Assembly: GCA_963777285.1 (NCBI GenBank)
Contig: CAVZPR010000002.1
Coordinates: 372,001 to 436,000, forward strand
Length of the DNA stretch: 64,000 nucleotides
Source of the DNA: JAFARE01 sp963777285
GTDB taxonomy: Bacteria > Chloroflexota > Dormibacteria > Aeolococcales > Aeolococcaceae
Direction of reading: 5' to 3'
This document shows, in pieces, positions 33,001-41,240 of the stretch. Every line of letters begins with the position of its first letter. Position 1 is the first letter of the stretch. A program made the translations under genes and the position numbers. The notes below the pieces were generated by a model that was given only the letters and a program-made list of their open reading frames with translations, had not been told where the DNA came from and searched no databases.

Positions 33001-33531
33001 ATGGTCCATCCCTTCCGGCGTCTCACCCGCCGCAACCTCGCCTTCGGCACCCTGACGGTGGTGGCCACCGCGGCCCTGGCCGGGCCGCAGGCTCTGGCGG
33101 TCTACGCCGCCAGCCGGGACGCCCAGCACGCGGCGTCGCCCGCCGCCACGGCCGCCTCCTCTGGCGCCGCTTCAGCGACGCAGCGGCACCACCACGGGCT
33201 GCTGCGCGGACTCGCCCGGCTCACGCTGCGCGAGACCGTGTCTGTGACCGGCCTCAGCCGATCCACCGTCGTCGCCGACCTGCGTCGCGGCGAGAGGTTC
33301 GCCGCCATCGCCGGGTCCAAGGCGAGCGCTGTGCAGAACGGGGTCATCGCCGAGGTGCAGGCGCAGCTGGCCAAGCGCGTGAGCGCCGGCAAGATCACCC
33401 AGACCCAGGCGTCGCAGCGGCTGGCTGCGGTGCGGGCAGCCCTCTCGAGGCTCATGACCGCGGACCTGGCCAGCCGCCTCGGCCGCGGCGGCTCCCACTC
33501 CGCCACGCCGTCTCCCTCGCCGTCGCCCTGA
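33001..33531 (+). CDS. Secreted hypothetical protein
   Basis: 176 aa. Signal peptide with twin-arginine-like RRLTRRNLAFGT followed by a hydrophobic stretch, then an Ala/Ser-rich segment, a His-rich patch (RHHH) and a helical domain containing two similar motifs, SVTGLSRSTVVADLRRGERF and VIAEVQAQLAKRVSAGKI. Ends in a Ser-Pro tail. Similar short helix units occur in secreted actinobacterial proteins of unknown role. CAGACT lies 6 nt before the ATG. Confidence 0.65.
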   Translation: MVHPFRRLTRRNLAFGTLTVVATAALAGPQALAVYAASRDAQHAASPAATAASSGAASATQRHHHGLLRGLARLTLRETVSVTGLSRSTVVADLRRGERFAAIAGSKASAVQNGVIAEVQAQLAKRVSAGKITQTQASQRLAAVRAALSRLMTADLASRLGRGGSHSATPSPSPSP

Positions 33532-33532
33532 G

Positions 33533-33544
33533 TAGACTGCCCCG
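33533..33544 (+). promoter_or_regulatory. Leaderless-type -10 of the cyclophilin gene
   Basis: TAGACT (33533-33538) then 6 nt to GTG 33545. Confidence 0.5.
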
Positions 33545-34021
33545 GTGCCAAAGCGGTATTCCGGGGCCGAGCAGGTCGTCGACCCCGCCCGGCGCTACCG
33601 GGCGACCATCAGCACCGACAAGGGCGACATCGAGATCGCCCTCGACCCGTCGCGCGCACCGCGCTCGGTCAACAACTTCGTCTTCCTGGCCAAGGACGGC
33701 TTCTACGATGGGCTGACGTTCCACCGCGTCGTGGACGGCTTCGTGATCCAGGGCGGCGACCCCGAGGGCAGCGGGCGCGGCGGCCCCGGCTACAAGTGGA
33801 ACGACGAGCCGGTGCAGGGCGAGTACGTCGCCGGCGCCGTGGCCATGGCCAACGCAGGCCCCAACACCAACGGCTCGCAGTTCTTCATCTGCACCGAGGA
33901 CGACCGCCACAAGCTGACCAAGTCGTACAACCTGTTCGGCCAGGTGGTGAAGGGGATGGAGGTGGTCACCGCCATCCGCCAGGGAGACGTGATGCGCTCC
34001 GTCACCGTCGCCGCAGAGTGA
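33545..34021 (+). CDS. Peptidyl-prolyl cis-trans isomerase, cyclophilin type
   Basis: 158 aa, cytoplasmic. Active-site blocks: FHRVVDGFVIQGGDPEGSG, AMANAGPNTNGSQFFI, and LFGQVVKGMEVV. It catalyses proline isomerisation during protein folding. Its stop overlaps the next gene (GTGA), so the two are coupled. Confidence 0.92.
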   Translation: MPKRYSGAEQVVDPARRYRATISTDKGDIEIALDPSRAPRSVNNFVFLAKDGFYDGLTFHRVVDGFVIQGGDPEGSGRGGPGYKWNDEPVQGEYVAGAVAMANAGPNTNGSQFFICTEDDRHKLTKSYNLFGQVVKGMEVVTAIRQGDVMRSVTVAAE

Positions 34022-34899
34022 GCGGCTCCGGCGAGCTGCGTCTTCTCGCCGTCCATGCGCACCAGGACGACGAGACGATCACCATGGGCGGGCTGTTCGC
34101 GCTCTGCGCTGACCGCGGCATCGAGACCTGCAACATCTGCTGCACCGACGGCAAGCTGGCGACGATCGTCGACCCCACGATGCCCGAGGAGACCACGCGG
34201 CCGCGGCTCGCCGAGATCCGCCGCCAGGAATTGACCGACGCCTGCCGCATTCTCGGCGTCACCGAGGTCCACTTTCTCGAGTACGGCGACTCCGGTATGC
34301 CGGGCGCTCCCACCAACGAGCTGCCGGACGCGTTCTGGCGCGCCTCGCTGCACGAGGCCACGGGGCGCATCGTGGAACACATCCGGCGCTTCAAGCCTCA
34401 GGTTGTTGTCACGTATGACGGCAACGGGGCGTACGGTCACCCGGACCACATCCAAGCGCACCGTGCCGCGCTGCTTGCGGTGGAGGCGGCATCGACACCG
34501 CTGTACCCGGAACACGGCGAGCCGTGGCGCGTGCAGAAGCTGTACTACACCGCGTTCCCGCTGCACGCGGCGCGGCGCGCGATGCAGCTGGCACAGAACG
34601 CGGGATTGGAGGCGCCCTTCGGCACCGACGACCCTGCCAAGCTGCCCTTCCTCACGCCCGACGAGTGGGTCACCACGACGATCGACTGCCGCGACGCCAT
34701 CGTCCGCAAGCGAGACGCGCTGCGCGCGCACCGCAGCCAGATCGGCCCGGACTGGCCCCTGCTCACCATCCCCGACGAGGTGGCCGCGGAATTCGCCGAC
34801 GAGTACTTCCAGCTGGTGATCAACCGCACCGACTCGACGCCACCGGAGACCGACGTGTTCGCCGGGGTGCGGGTGGAGCAAGCCGCAGGAGTCGCGTAG
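34018..34899 (+). CDS. PIG-L family Zn amidase (mycothiol conjugate amidase/MshB-like)
   Basis: 293 aa LmbE-like deacetylase. Zn-binding motifs: AHQDDE near residue 13 (usual AHPDDE, here Gln for Pro) and GAYGHPDHIQAHR near 140. MshB and Mca act on N-acetylglucosaminyl-inositol compounds in mycothiol metabolism. Length and the aspartate-rich entry fit Mca/MshB, but a generic sugar deacetylase is also possible. GTG start overlaps the cyclophilin stop by 4 nt (GTGA). Confidence 0.8.
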   Translation: MSGSGELRLLAVHAHQDDETITMGGLFALCADRGIETCNICCTDGKLATIVDPTMPEETTRPRLAEIRRQELTDACRILGVTEVHFLEYGDSGMPGAPTNELPDAFWRASLHEATGRIVEHIRRFKPQVVVTYDGNGAYGHPDHIQAHRAALLAVEAASTPLYPEHGEPWRVQKLYYTAFPLHAARRAMQLAQNAGLEAPFGTDDPAKLPFLTPDEWVTTTIDCRDAIVRKRDALRAHRSQIGPDWPLLTIPDEVAAEFADEYFQLVINRTDSTPPETDVFAGVRVEQAAGVA

Positions 34900-35094
34900 G
34901 CGTCACTGACTTCAGCCTGCGGGGTCTAGGCGGCGGGGGACACAACGTCCGCTCGCTCAGACACGGGATCGCTCCGCTCGCGTGCGGGGCTTCGCCATTT
35001 TCCCGCACGCTCGCTGCGCGACCCGAACTCGCCGCGAACGTCGTGTCCCCCGCCGCTCACCACGCGCGGCGGCGTTTGCGATGACGCCTACGCG
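34893..35094. repeat. Nested inverted repeats between convergent genes
   Basis: Three nested arm pairs. Outer: CGCGTAGGCGTCA (34893-34905) with its exact complement (35082-35094), 13 bp, containing both genes' stop codons. Middle: GCGGCGGGGGACAC-type arm (34930-34948) with 35038-35056, 18 of 19 paired. Inner: GCGTGCGGG (34980-34988) with CCCGCACGC (35002-35010). Could act as a strong two-way terminator; no coding potential seen. Confidence 0.7.
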
Positions 35095-36260
35095 CGCTCC
35101 AGCACCATTGCGATGCCCTGGCCGCCGCCGATGCACAGTGCGGCGACGCCGAGCGTGACGTCGCGGCGGGTCATCTCGTGCAGGAGCGTCACCAGGATTC
35201 GCGTCCCGCTGGCGCCGATGGGATGGCCGAGCGCGATCGCGCCGCCGTTGACGTTCAGCTTGTCCTCGGGGATGGCGAGCTCGCGACCCACCGCGACCGA
35301 CTGCGCGGCGAACGCCTCGTTGAGCTCGAAGAGGTCGATGTCGCGCAGCTCGACGCCGGCCTTCTGCAGCGCCAGCTTCACCGCCGGCACAGGCCCCATG
35401 CCCATGATGCGCGGTGGCACGCCGGCGCTCGCGTAGGCGCGAATACGCGCCAGTGGCGTGCGCTTCTCCGCCTTGGCACGCGCCGCGCTCGTCACCACCA
35501 CCGCCGCACCGCCGTCGTTGATGCCGCTGGCGTTGCCCGCGGTGACCGTACCCTCCTTGGCGAATGCGGGACGCAGCGCCGCGAGGCCGTCTGCCGTGGT
35601 GCCGCGGCGCGGGTGCTCGTCGGTGTCGACCATCACCTGTTCCTTGCGCCGCGTCACCGGGACGGCGACGATCTCGTCCTTGAAGCGGCCCGCGTCGATG
35701 GCGGCCTCAGCCTTCTGCTGCGACGCCGCCGCGAACTCGTCCTGATCCTGGCGCGAGACCTCGTACTCGTGCGCGATGTTCTCCGCGGTGTTGCCCATGT
35801 GGCAGTCGTCGAATGCGCACCAGAGCCCGTCGCGGATCATCTCGTCGATCAGCTGGCCATGCCCCAGCCGGTATCCGTAGCGGCCGTTCTCCACCAGGTA
35901 CGGCGCCCGCGTCATGTTCTCCATGCCACCGGCGACGACACACTCCGCGTCGCCGGCACGAATCGCCTGTGCGGCCAGCGCAACCGTCTTCAGACCGCTG
36001 CCGCACACCTTGTTGATCGTCGTGGCCGGGACCGTCTCGGCGAGGCCGGCGCCGATCGCCGACTGGCGTGCTGCGTTCTGTCCCAGCCCCGCCTGGAGCA
36101 CGTTGCCCATCAGCACCTCGTCGACGCCGTCGACGCCCGCGCGTCGCACCGCCTCCTCGACGGCCACGGCGCCGAGACGCGTCGCAGGGACGTCCGCGTA
36201 CGCACCACCGAAGGTGCCCACCGGCGTGCGCACCGCGCTGACGATGACCGCTTCCTCCAT
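35088..36260 (-). CDS. Acetyl-CoA acetyltransferase (thiolase)
   Basis: 390 aa. Nucleophilic Cys in NKVCGSGLKT (~88), His in GHPIGASG (~347) and the second Cys in LCIGGGQG (~377). Either degradative (with FadD and EtfAB) or biosynthetic acetoacetyl-CoA formation. ATG 36260 starts the conserved EEAVIVSAVRTPVG. It follows the PfkB gene by 10 nt on the same strand. Confidence 0.93.
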   Translation of the reverse strand: MEEAVIVSAVRTPVGTFGGAYADVPATRLGAVAVEEAVRRAGVDGVDEVLMGNVLQAGLGQNAARQSAIGAGLAETVPATTINKVCGSGLKTVALAAQAIRAGDAECVVAGGMENMTRAPYLVENGRYGYRLGHGQLIDEMIRDGLWCAFDDCHMGNTAENIAHEYEVSRQDQDEFAAASQQKAEAAIDAGRFKDEIVAVPVTRRKEQVMVDTDEHPRRGTTADGLAALRPAFAKEGTVTAGNASGINDGGAAVVVTSAARAKAEKRTPLARIRAYASAGVPPRIMGMGPVPAVKLALQKAGVELRDIDLFELNEAFAAQSVAVGRELAIPEDKLNVNGGAIALGHPIGASGTRILVTLLHEMTRRDVTLGVAALCIGGGQGIAMVLERA

Positions 36261-36270
36261 CGCAGCCACT

Positions 36271-37242
36271 CTACGCCCGCGCCGCCGAGCCCGGCAGTGC
36301 ACCGGCAGGCAGCGCGGTGCCGAACGCGTCCTGGTAACGCGCCGCCAGGTCGGCGGGCGTGAAGCTGTGCGCCTGCGGGCCGCGCTGCTCCACCACGTAC
36401 GCCCCGGCCACCGCGGCGACGCGCCCGGCGACGGCAGGGGATGCTCCCGCGCGCAGCGACGCCAGCAGTCCGGCGATGTACGCGTCGCCCGCGCCGGTGG
36501 GGTCAACCACGTGCGACACGGGTGCCGCCGGTACCTCCACCACGCCCGCGGCGCTGTGCAGCCTGCTGCCCGTGGCGCCACGGGTGACCGCCACCGTGGC
36601 GTGCGAGCGCAGCTCGTCGACGGTGGCGCCGGTACGCTCCCGGATCATCTCCATCTCGTAATCGTTGGCCACGATGAGCCAGGCGCGGTCCAGCCCGTCG
36701 CGCAGGTCGGCGTCGCTCATCGACGGGATCTGCTGCGCCGGAGCGAACGTCAGCCGCGCGCCGAGCTCGCTGCTCTGGCGCGCGTGACGCGCCATCGCCA
36801 CGGCGGCGTCGGCGCCGACGACGACGTCGGAGATGTCCTGCAGGCCGCTCAGGTCGACGTCGCCCGCCCGTGCCATGGCACCGGAGAAGAACGCCGTGAT
36901 CTGGTTGTCGTCGAGGTCCGTGGTGATGTAGCACGTGCCGGTGCCGACGCCCTCGGCGCGGAGCACCGTGGACGTGTCCACGCCGACCTTCGCGAGCTCT
37001 GCGGCGTACTCGTCGAAGTCGGCGGCGCCGACCGCACCGCAGAGCAGCGGCCTCTCACCGAGCAGCGCCAGCGTGTACGCGATGTTCGCCGCCGTGCCGC
37101 CGCGGCGCCGCTCCAGGCGGTCGACCTGGAACGAGACGTTGAGCACATGCGTGCGCTCCGGCAGGATGTGATCGCCGAAGCGGCCCGGGAACACCATGAT
37201 GGTGTCGAAGGCGACAGAGCCCGTGACCGCGATGCGACCCAC
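36271..37242 (-). CDS. PfkB-family carbohydrate/nucleoside kinase
   Basis: 323 aa ribokinase-fold kinase. N-terminal GSVAFDTIM, RRGGTAANIAYTLALLG (substrate lid) and the catalytic C-terminal signature DPTGAGDAYIAG with the Asp base. The MVFPGRFGDHILPE segment resembles adenosine-kinase-like PfkB proteins. GTG start; TATCCT stands 8 nt upstream. Substrate not determined. Confidence 0.88.
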   Translation of the reverse strand: MGRIAVTGSVAFDTIMVFPGRFGDHILPERTHVLNVSFQVDRLERRRGGTAANIAYTLALLGERPLLCGAVGAADFDEYAAELAKVGVDTSTVLRAEGVGTGTCYITTDLDDNQITAFFSGAMARAGDVDLSGLQDISDVVVGADAAVAMARHARQSSELGARLTFAPAQQIPSMSDADLRDGLDRAWLIVANDYEMEMIRERTGATVDELRSHATVAVTRGATGSRLHSAAGVVEVPAAPVSHVVDPTGAGDAYIAGLLASLRAGASPAVAGRVAAVAGAYVVEQRGPQAHSFTPADLAARYQDAFGTALPAGALPGSAARA

Positions 37243-37318
37243 GGGACCAGAGGATAGCGGCGCAACGCCCGGGTGCCCGAGGAGCGGCCGGCGGCGCCGC
37301 TATGGCGAGAATGGGGAC

Positions 37319-38203
37319 ATGAGGCTCCGGCTCCTGGCGGGCGCGGCCCTGCTGCTCGCGCTGCTCCTCGTGTCCGGCTGCGGCGAGACCGGCGCCGCGA
37401 ACGCGTCCAGCGAGAATCTCCTCGTCTCGCCGCAGAACACCTCGCTGGTGGCTGGGATCAACCGCATCAGCATCGCGCTGCTCGACGATCAGCAGAATCC
37501 GGTGCACGCCACGGGGGTCACCGTGGCCGTGATCGACCCCAACGGCAAGACCGTGGAGACACGGCAGTTGCAGAACATCGGACCGCAGTACGGTGGGATC
37601 CCCGTGTACGTGGGAACGGCCAGCTTTCCGGGTCTGGGCCAGTACGAGTACATGGTGCACGCGCGCGGCGCGCACGACGAAGCGCTTCTGGGGCATGCCT
37701 ACGTCACCGTGGGGCTGCACAGCCGCGAGGTGCAGGTGGGCGCGCGCGCGCCGCTCGTCAGGCAGGCGATCCTCGGGGACCCGGGTGTGACCATCAGCAC
37801 GATCGACAGCGGCGTGCCACCGGACAACTGGCACAGCGAAACGGTCGCCGCCGGCGTCGCACAGCACCGGCCCATGGTGCTGTACTTCGGCGATCCGGCG
37901 TTCTGCCCCAGCAAGACGTGCGGTCCGACGCATCAGATCGTGGAGCAGCTCTGCACGCTGTTCTGCAACCGCCTGCTCTTCGAACACATCGAGACGTACT
38001 ACCCAGCGGGCCCACCCGGGCCGCACGCGCACGTCAACCCGGCTTTCGCGGCGTTCGGGCTGCAGAACGACCCGTGGATCTACTTCGTCAACGCCTCGGG
38101 TGTGGTGAGCGACCGGCTCGAGGGACCCGTGACGTTGAGCGAGCTGGTGCAGTCGGCGGAGGGGACGCTGGCGGGCAAGGTGCCCGCGGTGTCCCTCAGC
38201 TGA
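37319..38203 (+). CDS. Lipoprotein with thioredoxin-like CxxxxC region
   Basis: 294 aa. Lipobox LVSGCGE near residue 20; then an extracellular domain of beta-rich repeats (~30-150). Residues ~180-290 look thioredoxin-fold-like: MVLYFGDPAFCPSKTCGPTH holds two Cys separated by four residues, and NDPWIYFVNASGVVSDRLEG ends it. May be a disulfide or redox-handling surface protein. GAGAAT lies 6 nt before the ATG. Confidence 0.7.
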   Translation: MRLRLLAGAALLLALLLVSGCGETGAANASSENLLVSPQNTSLVAGINRISIALLDDQQNPVHATGVTVAVIDPNGKTVETRQLQNIGPQYGGIPVYVGTASFPGLGQYEYMVHARGAHDEALLGHAYVTVGLHSREVQVGARAPLVRQAILGDPGVTISTIDSGVPPDNWHSETVAAGVAQHRPMVLYFGDPAFCPSKTCGPTHQIVEQLCTLFCNRLLFEHIETYYPAGPPGPHAHVNPAFAAFGLQNDPWIYFVNASGVVSDRLEGPVTLSELVQSAEGTLAGKVPAVSLS

Positions 38204-38217
38204 GCCGCCGCACGGCC

Positions 38218-38940
38218 GTGGACTCGCCGCAAACCTCGTCCCACGGCACGCCCCGGCTCTCCGTGCTCATCCCGGCGTACAACGAGGCCGCCACTATCGG
38301 AAACGTGCTCGATGCCGTCCTCGCGGTCGACCTTCCGCTGGAGGTGATCGCCGTCGACGACGGGTCCAGTGACGCGACCTGGGAAGCGCTGCACTCGCGC
38401 GCGGACGGCGTGCGCCTGCGCGCGCTGCGCCACGACGTCAACCAGGGCAAGGGCGCCGCGGTGCGCACCGCTCTCCGCGCTGCGCGCGGCGACTACGTGA
38501 TCATTCAGGACGCCGATCTGGAGTACGACCCGGCAGACCTGCCACGCTTGCTGGCGCCGGTCGATCGGGGCCGCGCCACCGTCGTCTACGGGACCCGCAC
38601 CTTCAGCAGCCACACCGCGTATTCGTTCTGGTACGTCATCGGCAACCGCGTGGTCACGCTGGCGGCGAACGTTCTGTACAACGTGTACCTGTCGGACCTG
38701 GAGACGGCGTACAAGCTCATGCCGCGGTCGGTCGCGCTGTCGCTCGACCTGGAGTCACGCGGCTTCGAGATGGAGGCCGAGATCACCGCAAAGCTGCTGC
38801 GCAGCGGCTGCAGGATCTACGAGGTTCCCGTCGAGTACACGGCGCGGTCTCGCGCCGAGGGGAAGAAGCTGACCGCGGCTGACGGCGTGCGCGCGCTGGT
38901 GACGCTGGCGCGGTACCGCCGCTGGCGCGCTCGCCCCTGA
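38218..38940 (+). CDS. Glycosyltransferase family 2 (dolichyl-phosphate mannosyltransferase-like)
   Basis: 240 aa, GT-A fold. VLIPAYNEAATIGNVLDA at the start, VDDGSSDATWE, metal-binding DXD as IIQDADLEYDP, and the acceptor region VYGTRTF. Likely transfers a hexose from an NDP-sugar to a polyprenyl phosphate. GTG start, 15 nt after the upstream stop. Convergent with the membrane protein at 38950. Confidence 0.85.
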   Translation: MDSPQTSSHGTPRLSVLIPAYNEAATIGNVLDAVLAVDLPLEVIAVDDGSSDATWEALHSRADGVRLRALRHDVNQGKGAAVRTALRAARGDYVIIQDADLEYDPADLPRLLAPVDRGRATVVYGTRTFSSHTAYSFWYVIGNRVVTLAANVLYNVYLSDLETAYKLMPRSVALSLDLESRGFEMEAEITAKLLRSGCRIYEVPVEYTARSRAEGKKLTAADGVRALVTLARYRRWRARP

Positions 38941-38949
38941 TACACGAGC

Positions 38950-40317
38950 TCATCGCGGCGGGTCCAGCAGCCGCTGCGGCGACGTCAGGATGGTGACGTA
39001 CTGCCTGGCGTCGACGCCGTTGCCCGGCATCCTGATCTGCCACCACGCGATCATCAGCGTGCACGTTGCGGCAACTGCGCCCGTGCCCAGCACCGCGACC
39101 GCCGTCCTGCTGCGCCACCCCGGCAGCGCCGAGAAGAGGTACGCCATCGGCAGCGCCAGCAGTGGTAGGACGTCGATGTACGCGCGGTCGCCGAACGCCG
39201 AGCTGAACGACCAGTCGTACCAGGCGCTGGTGAGATACCAGAAGGGGAGGAATGCGACGGTGACCGGCAGCGCGATGTCCCTCCGCCGGAACCAGGCAAG
39301 CGCGACGCCCACGAAGGAGAACGCCAGGACAGGCGCGTAAGGCAGCAGCCCGTGAGGCTGCAGCCACACCAGAGACTCGAGCAGGTGCGGGTGCGCGAAA
39401 TCGAACGACTCACCGGGATACGGTCGCACGATGAGGTGCCCCGTGGCGATGTACCAGGTGGCGATCTGCGGCGCGAAGGCCGCCACCATGGAGCCGATCA
39501 CGAGCACCACGCGCCCCGCGTGTTGCAGCAGCAGCCGCAGACGCGCCCGCACCGCGGTCAGCGATCCCACACCGAAAAGCGGCACCGCGAGGAGCAACAC
39601 GACGTTGGTGATGCGCACGGCGACGACCAGCCCCATCGCCGCGCCGAGCAGCGCCGCGCGCCACCACGACGCGGGGCGTTCGTACCAGCGCACCGCGGCG
39701 AGCAGCGTGACCGCCACGGCGAACAGCTCGTAGTCGTGGCTGAACGTGGCGTCGTACGCGAAGTACGAGAACGCGCTGGTCCCGATCGTGATGGCGACCA
39801 GCGTCAGCGCCACCGCCACGTCGCCGAACCAGCGGCGCAGGACGGCGCGCAGCGCCAGCAGCCCCAGCACCGTGTACACGAGGGCTCCCGCGCCCGTGGC
39901 AAAGACCTCCGGCCGCGAGTACCCGTCGGCGACGGCGCCGGAGACGGCGGCGATGACGTGACCGGCGAGGAAGAAGGGGAGCATCAGCATCGCGGTGCCG
40001 ACGCCGTACTTGTCGTACCAGTTGCCCGTCGGCTGCAGTGTGAGCCCGAAGACCTCGTGCTTCAGCCGGCTGCCGTACACGGGGATCATGTGGCCGGACA
40101 CCACGGTGTTGAACGAGGGGTCGAACCTGCCCACATAGGCGGGGAGGTACGCGTAGTAGCCCTCGCCGTCGGAGTGCACCGGCGTGTCCATGCGGTAGCG
40201 GTGGTACACGAGCCAGTAGGCGACGGCGCCCACCACGAGCACCAGGATCGGCACGACCACCGACCACTCGATGCGCCGCCGCCGTTGCTCGGTCAGCCCA
40301 GCTGCGTGCGCCACCAC
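38950..40317 (-). CDS. Polytopic membrane glycosyltransferase-like protein (GT-C type)
   Basis: 455 aa with about ten hydrophobic segments, starting with WSVVVPILVLVVGAVAYWLV. The first external loop contains MDTPVHSDGEGYYAYLP, with the acidic pair typical of GT-C enzymes that use lipid-linked sugars. Exact substrate unknown. The GTG start overlaps the epimerase gene by 25 nt, placing it in an operon with sugar-nucleotide enzymes. Confidence 0.65.
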   Translation of the reverse strand: MVAHAAGLTEQRRRRIEWSVVVPILVLVVGAVAYWLVYHRYRMDTPVHSDGEGYYAYLPAYVGRFDPSFNTVVSGHMIPVYGSRLKHEVFGLTLQPTGNWYDKYGVGTAMLMLPFFLAGHVIAAVSGAVADGYSRPEVFATGAGALVYTVLGLLALRAVLRRWFGDVAVALTLVAITIGTSAFSYFAYDATFSHDYELFAVAVTLLAAVRWYERPASWWRAALLGAAMGLVVAVRITNVVLLLAVPLFGVGSLTAVRARLRLLLQHAGRVVLVIGSMVAAFAPQIATWYIATGHLIVRPYPGESFDFAHPHLLESLVWLQPHGLLPYAPVLAFSFVGVALAWFRRRDIALPVTVAFLPFWYLTSAWYDWSFSSAFGDRAYIDVLPLLALPMAYLFSALPGWRSRTAVAVLGTGAVAATCTLMIAWWQIRMPGNGVDARQYVTILTSPQRLLDPPR

Positions 40318-41240
40318 TCGATGGTGCGGCGCAGGCCGTCCTCCAGCTCCACGGCCGGCTCCCAGCCGAGCACGCCGCGCGCCAGGCTGATGTCGGGACG
40401 GCGGCGGCGAGGATCGTCGACGGGAAGCGGCTGGAACTCGATCTCACTGCCGCTGGCGCACAGCTCTTTGACGTTCTGCGCCAGCTCCAGGACGGTGATC
40501 TCGCGCGGGTTGCCCAGGTTCACCGGCCCGGGGTGGTCCGATTCCAAGAGGCGCATCAGGCCATCCACCAGGTCTTCCACGTAGCAGAGGCTCCGTGTTT
40601 GCGTGCCGTCGCCGTACACCGTGAGGGGTGCGCCGCGCAGCGCCTGCGTGACGAACTGCGGGACGGCGCGTCCGTCGTCGCGCCGCATGCGCGGCCCGTA
40701 TGTGTTGAAGATCCGGGCGATGCGGGTGTCCAGCCCGCGTGAGGTGTGGAACGCCATCGTGTACGCTTCGGCGCAGCGCTTGGCTTCGTCGTAGACGCTG
40801 CGCGGGCCGACGGGGTTGACGTTGCCCCAGTAGTCCTCGCTCTGCGGGTGCACCAGCGGATCGCCGTACACCTCGCTGGTGGACGCGAGCATGAAACGTG
40901 CGCCGCTGTCCTCTGCGAGGCGCAGAGCGCGCACCGTGCCAGCTGTGCCCACGTCGAGCGTCTCCAGCGGGTGGCGCAGGTAGTCGGGCGGCGACGCCGG
41001 CGAGGCGAAGTGGAGCACCGCGTCGACGTGGCCGTCGATGCGCAGCTCCTGCGACAGGTCGGCTTCGACGCGCTCCAGCAGCGCATCGCCGCTCACGTGC
41101 GCCAGGTTCGCCGCCCGCCCGGTCACCATGTTGTCGACGCAGACGACCGCGGCACCGCGCGCCAGGAAACGGTCGACGAGGTGCGACCCGAGGAAGCCAG
41201 CGCCGCCGGTGACCACCACTCGGCGTGGCTGCCAGCTCAT
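40293..41240 (-). CDS. NAD-dependent epimerase/dehydratase, UDP-glucuronate decarboxylase-like
   Basis: 315 aa extended SDR. Rossmann motif TGGAGFLGSHL at residues 10-20, ASTSEVYGDPLVHPQ (catalytic Ser/Thr region) and YxxxK in SVYDEAKRCAEAY. The ensemble matches UDP-xylose synthases. It would take UDP-glucuronate made by the overlapping upstream gene. The ATG overlaps that gene's stop by 4 nt (ATGA). Confidence 0.85.
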   Translation of the reverse strand: MSWQPRRVVVTGGAGFLGSHLVDRFLARGAAVVCVDNMVTGRAANLAHVSGDALLERVEADLSQELRIDGHVDAVLHFASPASPPDYLRHPLETLDVGTAGTVRALRLAEDSGARFMLASTSEVYGDPLVHPQSEDYWGNVNPVGPRSVYDEAKRCAEAYTMAFHTSRGLDTRIARIFNTYGPRMRRDDGRAVPQFVTQALRGAPLTVYGDGTQTRSLCYVEDLVDGLMRLLESDHPGPVNLGNPREITVLELAQNVKELCASGSEIEFQPLPVDDPRRRRPDISLARGVLGWEPAVELEDGLRRTIEWWRTQLG

